DNA of 64,000 bases. It comes from an uncultured Pontibacter sp. (GTDB lineage Bacteria > Bacteroidota > Bacteroidia > Cytophagales > Hymenobacteraceae). The DNA is taken from NCBI RefSeq assembly GCF_947495565.1, contig NZ_CANLZM010000011.1:62001-126000 (forward strand). Reading direction: 5' to 3'. Below the pieces are notes generated by a model, which saw only the letters and a list, made by a program, of their open reading frames with translations, had not been told where the DNA came from and did no database searches. A program made the translations under genes and the position numbers. This document shows, one piece after another, positions 51,768-61,147 of this stretch (position 1 is its first letter; each line of letters begins with the position of its first letter).

Positions 51768-53547
51768 CAGAGTATTGTATGATAGCAAGTTGGCTGCGTA
51801 TAAAGTTATGCGCAGAACAACTTATAGCCTGACTATCCTGGCTATTGGTCTGCTGGTGCTTGCCCATGGTGTAGTAGAGGATCCAACACAGTTGCGGATG
51901 CTTTTCTATGCCATCGACGGGATACTGGCGATCTTCGTAATCATTTACTTCCTGCGCATACTTTATACTTTTGAGCGGGTCAAGTTTCTAAAGCGTACCT
52001 GGTTCGAGGGCATGCTGATGTCCATCGTATTCCTAAACCAGTTTTTTACCTACGGGTTGGGTTTTCCGCTGATTTACAACGTGTTTGAGGGGATGGGAAT
52101 TCCGCTTTCCGTGGAGTGGTACAGGGTGCTGGTGTCTATGTACATGCTGGTGTTCCTGATTGTGGAGCTGCTGGAAACAAAGGTGCACCTTAAAACCCTG
52201 CAGCTTAAACCATCCCTTACTTTCCTGCTAAGCTTCGTGTTTCTGATCCTGCTGGGTACCGGGCTGTTTATGCTCCCAAAAATGACCAACTCACCGGACG
52301 GAATCAGTTTTCTGGATGCGCTGTTTATGGCTACCAGTGCCTCATGCGTAACCGGCCTGGCGGTAGTAGACCCCGGCACTTACTTTACCTTTGCGGGGCA
52401 GGTGGTGCTGCTTATTTTAATACAGATGGGAGGCTTAGGCATACTTACTTTCGCCACATTCTTTGCCTCGCTGATGCGGCAGGGCATAGGCGTAAAGCAG
52501 CACGTGGCCATGCATGAGCTGCTCGACAGTGAGTCGTTGTTTACGGCAAAAGGCCTGTTGCGCAGGTTAATATTCCTGACGCTGACCATAGAAGGCATAG
52601 GAGCCGCGATGATCTTTATGAGCTGGGGGCCGGATGTGCAGTTTACAAACTTAGGTAGTAAGCTCTTCTTCTCGGTTTTCCATTCAGTGTCGGCATTCTG
52701 TAATGCAGGTTTCTCGCTTTATCCCGAAGGTCTGTACACGCAGCCTGTGCGTCTTTCCTATGTGCTGCACCTGATAATTTCGTTGCTGATAATTTTCGGC
52801 GGATTAGGCTTTCCGGCTATCATCGATATATTTTCGCCTGCCGCCATGCGTGCCCGAATGGCGGCACCCTGGAAAAACTGGAAAATGCTGACCCGCGTGA
52901 TCGTTTATACCTCAACGTTGTTGCTGGCATTGGGCACTGTCGGGTTTTTCCTGCTGGAGTACTTTAACTCGCTCTCGCACATGACCTTTGCTGAGGCATT
53001 GATCACATCCTTCTTTCAGTCCGTTACCACCCGTACAGCTGGCTTTAACACAGTAGATATCTCCGCGCTGACTGTGCCGACTCTCATGATGTTTATCTTC
53101 CTGATGTTTATCGGGGCATCGCCGGGGTCAACGGGTGGCGGTATCAAAACCACTACGTTTACAGTTATACTGTTTGCGGTGGCGGCCACAGTTCGCAACA
53201 AACGGAACATGGAGATTGGGCACCGTACCATTCCACACTCGGTGGCTTACAAGGCTTTTTCTGTCTTCACTTTCGCCGCTATCTTCAATATCTTCTTCAT
53301 CTTTGTGCTTTCTATTTCCGATGCGCAGTTCGATATCATCAACCTGGCATTTGAGCAAGTGTCAGCGTTTGCGACAGTAGGCTTGAGCACGGGTATAACG
53401 GCAGGTTTATCAGATGTAGGCAAAAGTGTGATTATACTATCCATGTACTTGGGCAGGGTAGGAACACTTACGCTGGCGCTGGCGCTAAGCACGCGCGCCA
53501 CCTCCACGGCCTACAAGTATCCGGCCTCACATTTGGCGATAGGATAA
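51748..53547 (+). CDS. trkH: TrkH/KtrB-family potassium transporter subunit
   Basis: Membrane subunit for K+ uptake, working with a TrkA/KtrA regulator. In 599 residues, about 60-130 forms extra N-terminal helices. The four pore loops show the selectivity-filter region: SASCVTGLAV, FCNAGFSLYPEG, TTRTAGFNTVD and SAFATVGLSTGIT. SPGSTGGGIKTTTFT is the cytosolic loop. Start overlaps hldE by 20 bp in another frame, and it is the last gene of a three-gene run starting with aspC. No trkA is in the window. Confidence 0.93.
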   Translation: MNTETLNRVLYDSKLAAYKVMRRTTYSLTILAIGLLVLAHGVVEDPTQLRMLFYAIDGILAIFVIIYFLRILYTFERVKFLKRTWFEGMLMSIVFLNQFFTYGLGFPLIYNVFEGMGIPLSVEWYRVLVSMYMLVFLIVELLETKVHLKTLQLKPSLTFLLSFVFLILLGTGLFMLPKMTNSPDGISFLDALFMATSASCVTGLAVVDPGTYFTFAGQVVLLILIQMGGLGILTFATFFASLMRQGIGVKQHVAMHELLDSESLFTAKGLLRRLIFLTLTIEGIGAAMIFMSWGPDVQFTNLGSKLFFSVFHSVSAFCNAGFSLYPEGLYTQPVRLSYVLHLIISLLIIFGGLGFPAIIDIFSPAAMRARMAAPWKNWKMLTRVIVYTSTLLLALGTVGFFLLEYFNSLSHMTFAEALITSFFQSVTTRTAGFNTVDISALTVPTLMMFIFLMFIGASPGSTGGGIKTTTFTVILFAVAATVRNKRNMEIGHRTIPHSVAYKAFSVFTFAAIFNIFFIFVLSISDAQFDIINLAFEQVSAFATVGLSTGITAGLSDVGKSVIILSMYLGRVGTLTLALALSTRATSTAYKYPASHLAIG

Positions 53548-53567
53548 CGAGAAATACACTATAAATA

Positions 53568-53617
53568 AAAGGCAAAAGGTCCGGAGCTTATACTGCTACC
53601 GGACCTTTTGCCTTTAT
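53568..53617. terminator. Terminator between trkH and hemE (convergent)
   Basis: A 17-bp perfect stem AAAGGCAAAAGGTCCGG (53568-53584) with 53599-53615, 14-nt loop; A-rich on one side and T-rich on the other. Confidence 0.85.
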
Positions 53618-53651
53618 AGGTGTTATTGTTGAATCTAATTCCTTATACTGG

Positions 53652-54692
53652 CTAGTTGTTAATTACCGGGCTGAATTCTTTAACTGTCTGCACAAAGCAT
53701 TTCACCTTTTCAGGATCTGTGTCTGGGTACACGCCATGGCCCAGGTTGGCGATGTGGCGCTGCGGTCCGAACTCCTTGAGCATTTTAATGGTCTCATCCT
53801 GGATGGTATCGAAAGAGCTGTACAGCAGGCATGGGTCCAAGTTGCCTTGCAGGGTTTTGTTCGGGCCAACTTGCTGGCGAGCCGTTTCGATCTCCATGTT
53901 CCAGTCCAGGCCGATGGTTTCGCAGTTTAGCTTGCTGAAATCCTCCATAGCAAAGAAAGCGCCTTTAGCGAAAACCGTTACCGGCACGTTGCGGATAGCG
54001 TTACACATCTCAGAAATGTATGGCAGGGCAAACTGGCGGTACTGTGCCGGCGAAAGTATACCTGCCCACGAATCGAAAATCTGAATTAGGTTGGCACCGG
54101 CCTCTACTTGCGCTTTAAGGTAAGCAATGGTAGTATCCGTTATCATGCGGAGCATCTGGTGCGCCAGCTTTGGGTTGGTATAAAGCAAGCCACGTGCATG
54201 CGAGAACGTTTTAGAACCGCTGCCCTCTACCATGTAAGCCAGGATCGTCCAGGGGGCACCGGCAAAACCGATCAGCGGCACGCGGCCGTTAAGTGCTCTT
54301 TTGGTGATCTTGATGGCTTCGAGTACATAGTTCAGGTGCTCGTGCGGGTCTGCCACACGAAGCTTCTTAAGGTCTTCTTCGGTGCGGATTGTTTTCGGGA
54401 AAATAGGCCCGCGCTTCTCTATCATTTCGTAGGAGCAGCCCATCGCCTCCGGCACCACCAGGATATCCGAGAAAATAATGGCAGCGTCTACATCCAGAAT
54501 GTCTACGGGTTGTATGGTTACTTCGGCGGCAAGTTCGGGTGTTTCCACCAGTTCTTTAAAGCCGCTCAGGCTCTCGCGTACGGCGCGGTACTCAGGCAAA
54601 ATACGGCCAGCCTGGCGCATAAGCCAAACGGGGGTGCGCTCCACGGCCTCACCCCTGGCAGCTCTCAAAAGCAGATCGTTCTTCAGTTGCAT
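53652..54692 (-). CDS. hemE: Uroporphyrinogen decarboxylase
   Basis: Decarboxylates uroporphyrinogen III to coproporphyrinogen III for heme. In 346 residues are the signature [19 protein letters not shown] (about 21-39), [12 protein letters not shown], and [19 protein letters not shown], plus the conserved [14 protein letters not shown] and TLQGNLDP. The ATG at 54692 is preceded by a minus-strand -7 box only 4 nt away, so the transcript may be leaderless. Monocistronic by context. Confidence 0.97.
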   Translation of the reverse strand: MQLKNDLLLRAARGEAVERTPVWLMRQAGRILPEYRAVRESLSGFKELVETPELAAEVTIQPVDILDVDAAIIFSDILVVPEAMGCSYEMIEKRGPIFPKTIRTEEDLKKLRVADPHEHLNYVLEAIKITKRALNGRVPLIGFAGAPWTILAYMVEGSGSKTFSHARGLLYTNPKLAHQMLRMITDTTIAYLKAQVEAGANLIQIFDSWAGILSPAQYRQFALPYISEMCNAIRNVPVTVFAKGAFFAMEDFSKLNCETIGLDWNMEIETARQQVGPNKTLQGNLDPCLLYSSFDTIQDETIKMLKEFGPQRHIANLGHGVYPDTDPEKVKCFVQTVKEFSPVINN

Positions 54693-54696
54693 GCCA

Positions 54697-54704
54697 CAAA
54701 GATA
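54697..54704 (-). promoter_or_regulatory. -7 box immediately upstream of hemE
   Basis: Minus strand TATCTTTG, then TGGC, then the ATG. The same 4-nt spacing is seen at clpS. Confidence 0.65.
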
Positions 54705-54749
54705 CGGATTTTACCATGCGAATGTTAATCCACCGCGAAAGCAAAAAGG

Positions 54750-55370
54750 TTATTTGCCCAATAATGAAAGTATGCCCGTGCTTACAAAATTTACCCCGAT
54801 AGCAAGCACAATAAAGCCCATAATGCGTGAGAGAGCCGAAAGACCCGCTTTGCCAAGGTAGCTGACCAACTGATGCGAAAACATAAGTATAACAAAGGTT
54901 ACTGCCGCTACCATGGTAATGGCGGCCAGTATGTAGCTGATGTCTGAGTAGGAGAGGGTGGAGGTGTACATGCCTATACTTACAGCGATAGAGCCGGGGC
55001 CCGAAAGCATAGGCATGGCCAGCGGCGTAAAGGAAATGTCGTCTTTCTCCAGCCCCTCTTTCAGCACGCCTCTCGATACCTTTTTGCCCCGATGCGCTTT
55101 GCTGGTAAGCAAGCCAAAACCTGCCCGTATAATCATCAGGCCGCCAGCTATCCGGATATCAGTTAGGCCAATGCCAAAGAAATTGAGCACATACTGGCCT
55201 GCCAGGAAAAAGACAGAAAGTATGATGGCCATATACACGCAAGCCCGTAGCGCCTGCTGGTTTCGGTTGTTGGGGGTGTCGTCTTGGGTGAGGGTAATGA
55301 AAACCGGCATAGCGCCGAAGGGGTTTACCACCGTGAAGAGGGCGGTAAAAGTAGCCAGTACTAATTCCAT
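54750..55370 (-). CDS. MarC family integral membrane protein, second copy
   Basis: A 206-residue paralogue of the gene at 401-961. Seen are FTALFTVVNPFGAMPVFITLT (TM1) and FTPLAMPMLSGPGSIAVSIGM, the MarC hallmark. About six helices; an insert SKAHRGKKVSRGVLKEGLEKDD lies in the central loop. The ATG at 55370 (MELVLATF) was chosen over the in-frame start at 55394, because a -7 box ends at 55392, 21 nt upstream. Function unestablished. Confidence 0.9.
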   Translation of the reverse strand: MELVLATFTALFTVVNPFGAMPVFITLTQDDTPNNRNQQALRACVYMAIILSVFFLAGQYVLNFFGIGLTDIRIAGGLMIIRAGFGLLTSKAHRGKKVSRGVLKEGLEKDDISFTPLAMPMLSGPGSIAVSIGMYTSTLSYSDISYILAAITMVAAVTFVILMFSHQLVSYLGKAGLSALSRIMGFIVLAIGVNFVSTGILSLLGK

Positions 55371-55391
55371 AGTTTGCTGTAGTAGTGGCCA

Positions 55392-55399
55392 CAAAAGTA
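55392..55399 (-). promoter_or_regulatory. -7 box of second marC gene
   Basis: Minus strand TACTTTTG, matching TAnnTTTG, about 21 nt before the ATG at 55370. It argues against the upstream start at 55394. Confidence 0.55.
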
Positions 55400-55457
55400 G
55401 AAGGCAAATGTTAAGGCATCGTTACAGCTATGTTGTGAGTTGGTTAATACAAAAAGC

Positions 55458-55500
55458 AAAGCCTGAAGTATGATTTTATACCTCAGGCTTTACTTTATAC
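55458..55500 (-). terminator. Terminator of NYN-LOTUS gene
   Basis: AAAGCCTGAAGTAT (55458-55471) pairs with 55478-55491 with one wobble. Confidence 0.7.
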
Positions 55501-55512
55501 TGTAGGGCGCTT

Positions 55513-56316
55513 TTACCTCTTCTCAGCTACCGGCTCGGCGGCTTTTTTGCGGGCTGGGCGGCGGCGGCTTTCCTTGCGCTTCACATATACTGCGGAGCGG
55601 CCTTTGTCTTCCTCCTTACGGATGGTGAAGATGTCCTTATGAGCGTTGATGAGCTGCAGCAGCTGTCCGTAGCCAAAGGTGCGCGGGTCGAAACTGGGGT
55701 CCAGTTGGCGGAGGTTAGTGCCCATCATGCCCAGGTGTGCCCATCCATCCTCGTCAGCCGACATGGTAAAGGCTTCTTTGAGGAGCGGAACCGGGTTTGG
55801 GCGCTGCTGGTTGCCGGCACTATCGCTGGTTTTCTCAGCCTGGTCTATCTTCTCGTCAATGTTATCAACCAGGTTCTCTGTAAATATGAAAACGTTGCAG
55901 GCATTAACGAAAGGCTTCGGGGTTTTTCGCTGACCGATGCCCATCACAAAAATGCCTTCTTCGCGGATGCGGGTAGCCAGGCGGGTGTAATCGCTGTCGG
56001 AAGATACGATGCAGAAGCCGTCTGCCAGCCCGGAGTGCAGCAGGTCCATGGCGTCAATAATCAATGCGCTGTCGGTGGCGTTTTTACCTACGGTGTAGCG
56101 GAACTGCTGAATGGGTTGTATGGCATGGTTGTTCAGGCAATCTTTCCAGCCGTTCATTTGCGGTGTGGTCCAGTCGCCGTAAATGCGGCGGATGGTGGGG
56201 GCGCCATACTTTCCGGCTTCGGCAAGTAGCTTCGTGATCAGGCTTGGCTGGGCGTTGTCGCCGTCAATCAGCATCGCCATCTTGTCAATTTTATTCGTTC
56301 TAGATGAATTTTTCAT
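55513..56316 (-). CDS. NYN-domain ribonuclease-like protein with LOTUS/OST-HTH domain
   Basis: A 267-residue LabA/DUF88-type protein. NYN (PIN-like) domain about 10-160: acidic residues D18 and D20 (AMLIDGDNAQ), D in KNATDSALIIDAMDLLHSG and SSDSDYTRLATRI form the metal site. A LOTUS/OST-HTH-like winged helix at about 180-240 (EDGWAHLGMMGTNLRQLDPSFDPRTFGYGQLLQLI) likely binds RNA. The tail is basic (KRKESRRRPARKKAAEP). Known relatives cut RNA or structure-bound nucleic acids; no target here. Confidence 0.88.
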   Translation of the reverse strand: MKNSSRTNKIDKMAMLIDGDNAQPSLITKLLAEAGKYGAPTIRRIYGDWTTPQMNGWKDCLNNHAIQPIQQFRYTVGKNATDSALIIDAMDLLHSGLADGFCIVSSDSDYTRLATRIREEGIFVMGIGQRKTPKPFVNACNVFIFTENLVDNIDEKIDQAEKTSDSAGNQQRPNPVPLLKEAFTMSADEDGWAHLGMMGTNLRQLDPSFDPRTFGYGQLLQLINAHKDIFTIRKEEDKGRSAVYVKRKESRRRPARKKAAEPVAEKR

Positions 56317-56606
56317 GTATAAGGGATTAATGGCAGGAGCAAAGCATAAGTGTATTTGGCTGCTTTTGCGCCATACATAGTTATACTGCTATTTTTAAAG
56401 GAGGTTGTAGCAACAGAAAGCCGTGTGCAGCAATGTATAAAAAACTATATTTGTTAAATGTTGATGCAGAGGTGAATATACTTGTAAGGTACGTCAATTA
56501 TAGGAGATACTTCTCAATCTTTCCGGGCGCGACGGCTGTATTTCCGTAAAAGGCGAGTCTATACTTCTTTTTGCTCAACGATAAATCAACGCAATCAATA
56601 AACCAT

Positions 56607-57605
56607 ATGAACAAGTATAAAATCACACTTTTAGCGATGGGAGTATCCTTATTAGCCTCGCTTGGTTCGGCTAAGGCACAGGTATTTAAAGCGGAGGAGC
56701 CACTGGCGCATACGTACTCTATTGTAGCCCGCGATCCTAAAACCGGAGAGATGGCCGTGGGTGTGCAAAGCCACTGGTTTTCGGTAGGTACGGCTGTGCC
56801 TTGGGTAGAGGCTGGCGTGGGCGTGGTGGCTACGCAGTCGTTTGTAAACAAATCGTTCGGGCCGCGCGGACTGGAGCTGCTGCAGGAAGGGAAAACTCCG
56901 GAAGAGGCGCTGGCCATACTTTTGGCCGACGACGAAGCCCGCGAGGTGCGGCAGGTAGCCATACTTGATACAAAGGGTAACGTGGCCACGCACACCGGTA
57001 AGCAGTGTATTCGTTATGCAGGCCATATTTCGGGCAAGAATTTTTCGGTGCAGGCCAACATGATGCTCACCGACAAAGTATGGCCCGCCATGGCAAAGGC
57101 TTTTGAGCGCAGTGAGGGGCAGCCGCTGGCAGAGCGGGTGCTGTTGGCCATGCAGGCCGCAGAGCGCGAAGGCGGTGATATACGCGGCAAGCAGTCGGCG
57201 GCGCTGGTGGTAGTGAAAGGCCACAAAAGCGACCAGCCATGGGATGACAAGACCATAGACTTGCGCGTAGATGACCATACAAAACCCCTTGACGAGCTGG
57301 AGCGGCTGCTGAAAGTATACCGCGCCTATGAGCATATGAATGCCGGCGACCTGGCCATCGAAAAAGGGCAGATGCAGAAGGCCATGGAGGAGTATGGCAA
57401 GGCAGAAGCCATGTTCCCCGAAAATCTGGAGATGAAGTACTGGCACGCCATCGGGCTAGCCAACAGCGGCCAGATTGAAGAAGCTGCCAAGCTGCTGCGC
57501 GAAGTATACAAGAAAGACCCTAACTGGCGCGAACTGACCAGCCGCCTTCCTGAAGTTGGCCTGCTGGACGTAAGCAAGCAGCAGATGGAGAAACTGATGA
57601 AATAA
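56607..57605 (+). CDS. DUF1028 (Ntn-like) secreted protein with C-terminal TPR-like helices
   Basis: A 332-residue exported protein: signal peptide (ITLLAMGVSLLASLGSAKAQ) then the DUF1028 fold (about 28-220), with the conserved HTYSIVARDPKTGEMAVGVQSHWFSVGTAVPWVEAGVGVVATQS, ATHTGKQCIRYAGH and FSVQANMM. The family resembles Ntn hydrolases of unknown substrate. The C-terminal about 100 residues look like TPR helices (AIEKGQMQKAMEEYGKAEAMFPENLEMKYWHAIGLANSG). The ATG at 56607 gives the signal peptide; an upstream in-frame start at 56571 would not. Confidence 0.85.
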   Translation: MNKYKITLLAMGVSLLASLGSAKAQVFKAEEPLAHTYSIVARDPKTGEMAVGVQSHWFSVGTAVPWVEAGVGVVATQSFVNKSFGPRGLELLQEGKTPEEALAILLADDEAREVRQVAILDTKGNVATHTGKQCIRYAGHISGKNFSVQANMMLTDKVWPAMAKAFERSEGQPLAERVLLAMQAAEREGGDIRGKQSAALVVVKGHKSDQPWDDKTIDLRVDDHTKPLDELERLLKVYRAYEHMNAGDLAIEKGQMQKAMEEYGKAEAMFPENLEMKYWHAIGLANSGQIEEAAKLLREVYKKDPNWRELTSRLPEVGLLDVSKQQMEKLMK

Positions 57606-57630
57606 GGACTTTTAAAGTATAAATTGGTAA

Positions 57631-57666
57631 GGAGCAACGGCCCAAAAGCTGTTGCTCTTTTTTTAT
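57631..57666 (+). terminator. Terminator of DUF1028 gene
   Basis: GAGCAACGGC pairs with GCTGTTGCTC (one wobble) over 57632-57657; followed by a T-run. Confidence 0.8.
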
Positions 57667-57719
57667 CTGGGGACTGGTTCATTTTGTGCTGAATAGATGT
57701 ATGAAGCTTTCTGCAGTGC

Positions 57720-58230
57720 CTGGTCTAACCACCCCTAACCCCTCAGAGCTACGCTCGCTAGTTTCGAACTCTCGTTCTCACTAGTCTAAGGCGGGGAATT
57801 CTATTGAAGCTCCGTCAGCGGGGCTATTGAAAACTGATCCCAGTCTTTCCGTGGGGGTAGGGGCCCTCGAAAAGAGCGCCTTGTATTGATGCGGTGCCCG
57901 AAGGGCAGCCTACAGCGGAGCGAAAGAGGGCCCCTACCCCCGGCAGCTTCAATACACCGCGCGATGCGGGAAGACGAGGCCTCCCGGCCTTGAGGGAGCC
58001 AAAGCCAGAGGTGAAACAAGCTGTTTGTAAAGCTGAGGCTGAGAGATAGCTAGTAATTATAGCTTGGCTCTAGTTAGAGAAAGCAGCGACTATGCAAGTA
58101 TAAAATCACAAGCGGACGCTTGCGCCAGAAATATCAGCAGCGGCTAGGAAAGTATAGTTTGGTTCAAATCCAGAAAATCAGCGACTATGAAAGTATAGCA
58201 GACACAAGTATGAACTCCAAACATCAGAAG
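57720..58230. repeat. Intergenic repeat-rich element with nested inverted repeats
   Basis: A spacer of about 640 bp with no supported gene. Nested inverted repeats: TATTGAAGCT (57802-57811) with AGCTTCAATA (57945-57954), and a perfect 16-bp GGGGGTAGGGGCCCTC (57853-57868) with 57926-57941. A word related to 17430-17462 occurs near 57724 and 57790. Direct repeats CAGCGACTATG..AAGTATA occur near 58084 and 58179. A 72-codon frame inside (57801-58019, minus) is most likely accidental. Confidence 0.7.
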
Positions 58231-58308
58231 GAGCCCTGAACAAGCAACTCTTAAATAAAATCCTTAACTTAAAGCCTCTAAACAAACCTTATTTCACCTT
58301 TTACCGAA

Positions 58309-59736
58309 ATGCTGAACAAAACAAACCTACGCTGCCTACTGGCAGCGGCTGCCACGGCACTTACTATGCCGGCTATGGCACAACAGAACTATGCACAAGA
58401 CTCTGTTACCATCAAGAAGATTTACGACAATGCCCTCACTAGTTACGAGAGCTACGAAAACCTGCGCTACCTCACCAAAAATATTGGCGCACGCCTGAGC
58501 GGATCGCCGCAGGCTGCCGCCGCCGTGGAGTGGAGCCGCCAGGTAATGGAAAAGATGGACCTGGACACCGTGTACCTGCAGGAGGTGATGGTGCCGCACT
58601 GGGTGCGTGGCGACAAAGAGATAGGCCGTGTTACCAACTCCAAATTGATGGGCACCGTGGACATGAATATTATGGCCTTAGGAGCATCAGTGGGCACAGG
58701 TAAGCAAGGCCTGAGTGCAGAAGTGGTAGAGGTGAAGAGCTTTGAGGAACTGGAGAAGCTTGGCAAGAAGAAGGTGAAAGGGAAAATAGTGTTCTTCAAC
58801 CGGCCTTTCGATAACACACACGTTATTACAGGTGCTGCTTACGGCGGCGCAGTAGACCAACGCGGTGGCGGCCCGGTGGCGGCAGCCAAGCTGGGTGCTG
58901 TGGGTGTACTGGTTCGCTCCATGACCAACGATATTCAGGATATTCCGCATACGGGTAACACGCGCTACGAAGACGGCGTGGAGAAAATACCAGCAGCGGC
59001 CATCAGTACAAAACATGCAGAACAGCTGAGCAGCCTGCTGAAGGATGACCCAAGCCTGAAGTTCTACATGCGCATGACTTCGGAAATGCTGCCGGATGTG
59101 CTTTCTTATAATGTGATCGGTGAGATAAAAGGTACTGAGAAGCCAGACGAGATTATTGTAGTGGGCGGCCACCTGGATTCGTGGGACGTGGGAGAAGGCG
59201 CCCATGACGATGGCACCGGCTGTATGCAATCGATAGAGGTACTGCGTTTGTTCAATGACCTGGGCATTAAGCCGAAGCGCACCGTGCGTGCCGTGTTGTT
59301 TATGAATGAAGAAAACGGCCTGCGCGGTGGGCGCAAGTATGCAGAGGTGGCAAAGGCAAAAGGCGAAAAGCACGTAGCCGCCATTGAGTCTGATGCAGGT
59401 GGTTTCACTCCGCGTGGCTTCGGTATTGACGGCAACGACGGCCAGTACAGCAAAGTACTTACCTGGAAGCCGCTGCTGGCCCCTTACGGCCTGCACGATT
59501 TAACACGCGGCGGCGGTGGCGCAGACATCGGCCCGCTAAAAGGGCAAGGTACCGTTGCTCTCATCGGTTTCCGACCAGACTCGCAGCGCTACTTCGACTA
59601 TCACCATACTGTCATCGATACATTTGAGCAGGTAAACCGCCGTGAAATGCAGCTTGGAGCAGCCTCTATGGCTTCTCTGGTGTACCTGATTTCAGAATAC
59701 GGATTGGACGGCAGTACCGCAAAAGTTCAGAAGTAA
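58309..59736 (+). CDS. M28-family metallopeptidase (PGCP/carboxypeptidase Q-like)
   Basis: A 475-residue exported zinc peptidase. Signal peptide, then a PA-domain-like insert (about 105-270, FNRPFDNTHVITGAAYGGA) and the M28 catalytic domain. Likely zinc ligands and catalytic residues: GGHLDSWDVGEGAHDDGTG (His, Asp), FMNEENGLRGG (Glu pair), ESDAGGFTPRG (Asp) and YFDYHHTVIDTF (His). Probably releases residues from peptides in the periplasm or outside. No operon partner. Confidence 0.92.
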   Translation: MLNKTNLRCLLAAAATALTMPAMAQQNYAQDSVTIKKIYDNALTSYESYENLRYLTKNIGARLSGSPQAAAAVEWSRQVMEKMDLDTVYLQEVMVPHWVRGDKEIGRVTNSKLMGTVDMNIMALGASVGTGKQGLSAEVVEVKSFEELEKLGKKKVKGKIVFFNRPFDNTHVITGAAYGGAVDQRGGGPVAAAKLGAVGVLVRSMTNDIQDIPHTGNTRYEDGVEKIPAAAISTKHAEQLSSLLKDDPSLKFYMRMTSEMLPDVLSYNVIGEIKGTEKPDEIIVVGGHLDSWDVGEGAHDDGTGCMQSIEVLRLFNDLGIKPKRTVRAVLFMNEENGLRGGRKYAEVAKAKGEKHVAAIESDAGGFTPRGFGIDGNDGQYSKVLTWKPLLAPYGLHDLTRGGGGADIGPLKGQGTVALIGFRPDSQRYFDYHHTVIDTFEQVNRREMQLGAASMASLVYLISEYGLDGSTAKVQK

Positions 59737-59757
59737 AAGGTATAAAAAAGGTACAGG

Positions 59758-59788
59758 AAGGGCCGCTTGTTTGAGCGGCCCTTTTTAT
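59758..59788 (+). terminator. Terminator of M28 peptidase gene
   Basis: AAGGGCCGCT (59758-59767) pairs with AGCGGCCCTT (59774-59783), 6-nt loop, T-run. Confidence 0.85.
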
Positions 59789-59884
59789 TTGCTGTAGTTA
59801 ATGATTTTCCGTTTTCAGGATGGCAGAGAAGGTAACTAAGCTTAGCCTTGAAAGAAGAAGGCATCGGTCTTGTTCTAACAGAAT

Positions 59885-61096
59885 CTACGGCAGCAGCAAC
59901 GAACTGTCGCCATAACTAAGGAAGCGGTAATCGTGCTCCATAGCGTGCTGGTATACTTTGCGCCAGTTCTCCCCGATAAGAGCAGAAACGAGCAGCAGCA
60001 GCGTGCTTTCCGGCTGATGGAAGTTGGTAACCAAGCCATGGCACATCCTGAAAATATAACCAGGTGCAATAATGATCTGTGTGCTGGCGTGCAGGTGATC
60101 TACACTCAGGTGTGTCATATAATCGAGGAGCGCCTGCAGGGCATCGGCTGCTGAAGGCGGGTTTATACTTTCGTAGGCTTGCCACTGGCTTACCTGCAGC
60201 TCCTGCATGGGCAGCTCTGGTTGCTCCAGTACCTTAGCCCCCAGCCAGTATATACTTTCCAGGCTGCGCATGCTGGTTGTGCCCACAGGTATGACAGGTT
60301 TGCCTTGCTGATGCTGCAGCCGCTGTAACACACTTTTAGTAATGTATAGCTGCTCGGCGTGCATCTCGTGCGCCTCCATGGTGTCAGCCTTTACCGGTTT
60401 AAAGGTGCCGGCGCCCACGTGCAGCGTCAGGTAAGCTGTAGCTATACCTTGGCTCTGGAGCGCCGCCATTACACGATCAGTAAAGTGCAGGCCTGCTGTT
60501 GGCGCTGCCACGGCACCCTGTTGGTTTGCGTAAATGGTCTGGTAGCGGGTATGATCGTCGGGGGTGAGGTCGCGATTAAGGTATGGGGGCAGCGGCAGGC
60601 GGCCACATCGCTCCAGCACCTCGGCAAAAGTTAGTTCGGCAGGTTCCCACGTGAAACATATCAAAAAGTGGCCTTCCTGCTGCAACAGACGCTCTGCCTG
60701 CAGTACGCCTCCTTCAAAATGTAGCTGAACTGGCCCGCTTTTCCAGCGTTTGTTGTTGCCCACCAGGCATTTCCAGGTGCTGCTGCCAGTCTGCTGCATC
60801 GCCAGCTGTATTTCCTGGTGCGGCGCTACGGGCTCCAGGCAGAAAATTTCCACCAGTCCGCCGGTCTCTTTCTGCATCAGCAGCCTTGCCTGCACTACTT
60901 TGGTATCGTTAAAAACCAGCAGCGTGTGCGGGGGCAGCAGTTGTGGCAGGTTTGTAAAAGTATGATCTGCCATCTGGCCCTGGCGGTAGAGCAGCAGTTT
61001 AGACTGATCGCGCTCCGGCAACGGAAATTTAGCGATGCGCGCTTCGGGTAGCTCGTACACAAAATCCTTTATCGCCAGCTTCTTCGGGTCGGTCAT
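59885..61096 (-). CDS. queA: S-adenosylmethionine:tRNA ribosyltransferase-isomerase QueA
   Basis: Adds the epoxycyclopentanediol ring from SAM to 7-aminomethyl-7-deazaguanine tRNA, the penultimate queuosine step. The 403 residues show the family N-terminus FVYELPEARIAKFPLPERDQSKLLLY, LPQLLPPHTLLVFNDTKVVQARL, the central RYQTIYANQQGAVAAPTAGLHFT, HVGAGTFKPVK and TNFHQPESTLLLLVSALIG. Slightly longer than E. coli QueA (356), typical of Bacteroidota. Monocistronic by context; the next gene upstream is 50 bp away on the same strand. Confidence 0.95.
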   Translation of the reverse strand: MTDPKKLAIKDFVYELPEARIAKFPLPERDQSKLLLYRQGQMADHTFTNLPQLLPPHTLLVFNDTKVVQARLLMQKETGGLVEIFCLEPVAPHQEIQLAMQQTGSSTWKCLVGNNKRWKSGPVQLHFEGGVLQAERLLQQEGHFLICFTWEPAELTFAEVLERCGRLPLPPYLNRDLTPDDHTRYQTIYANQQGAVAAPTAGLHFTDRVMAALQSQGIATAYLTLHVGAGTFKPVKADTMEAHEMHAEQLYITKSVLQRLQHQQGKPVIPVGTTSMRSLESIYWLGAKVLEQPELPMQELQVSQWQAYESINPPSAADALQALLDYMTHLSVDHLHASTQIIIAPGYIFRMCHGLVTNFHQPESTLLLLVSALIGENWRKVYQHAMEHDYRFLSYGDSSLLLP

Positions 61097-61147
61097 GGTA
61101 ATCTGTAAGTATAGTAATAAGTATAGAGAGTGGGCGTAGTGGCTGGT

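Noticed and set aside
57801..58019. 72-codon frame (minus) in the repeat-rich spacer
   Set aside because: It reads through inverted repeats, lacks a recognisable domain and promoter, and its codons follow repeat structure.
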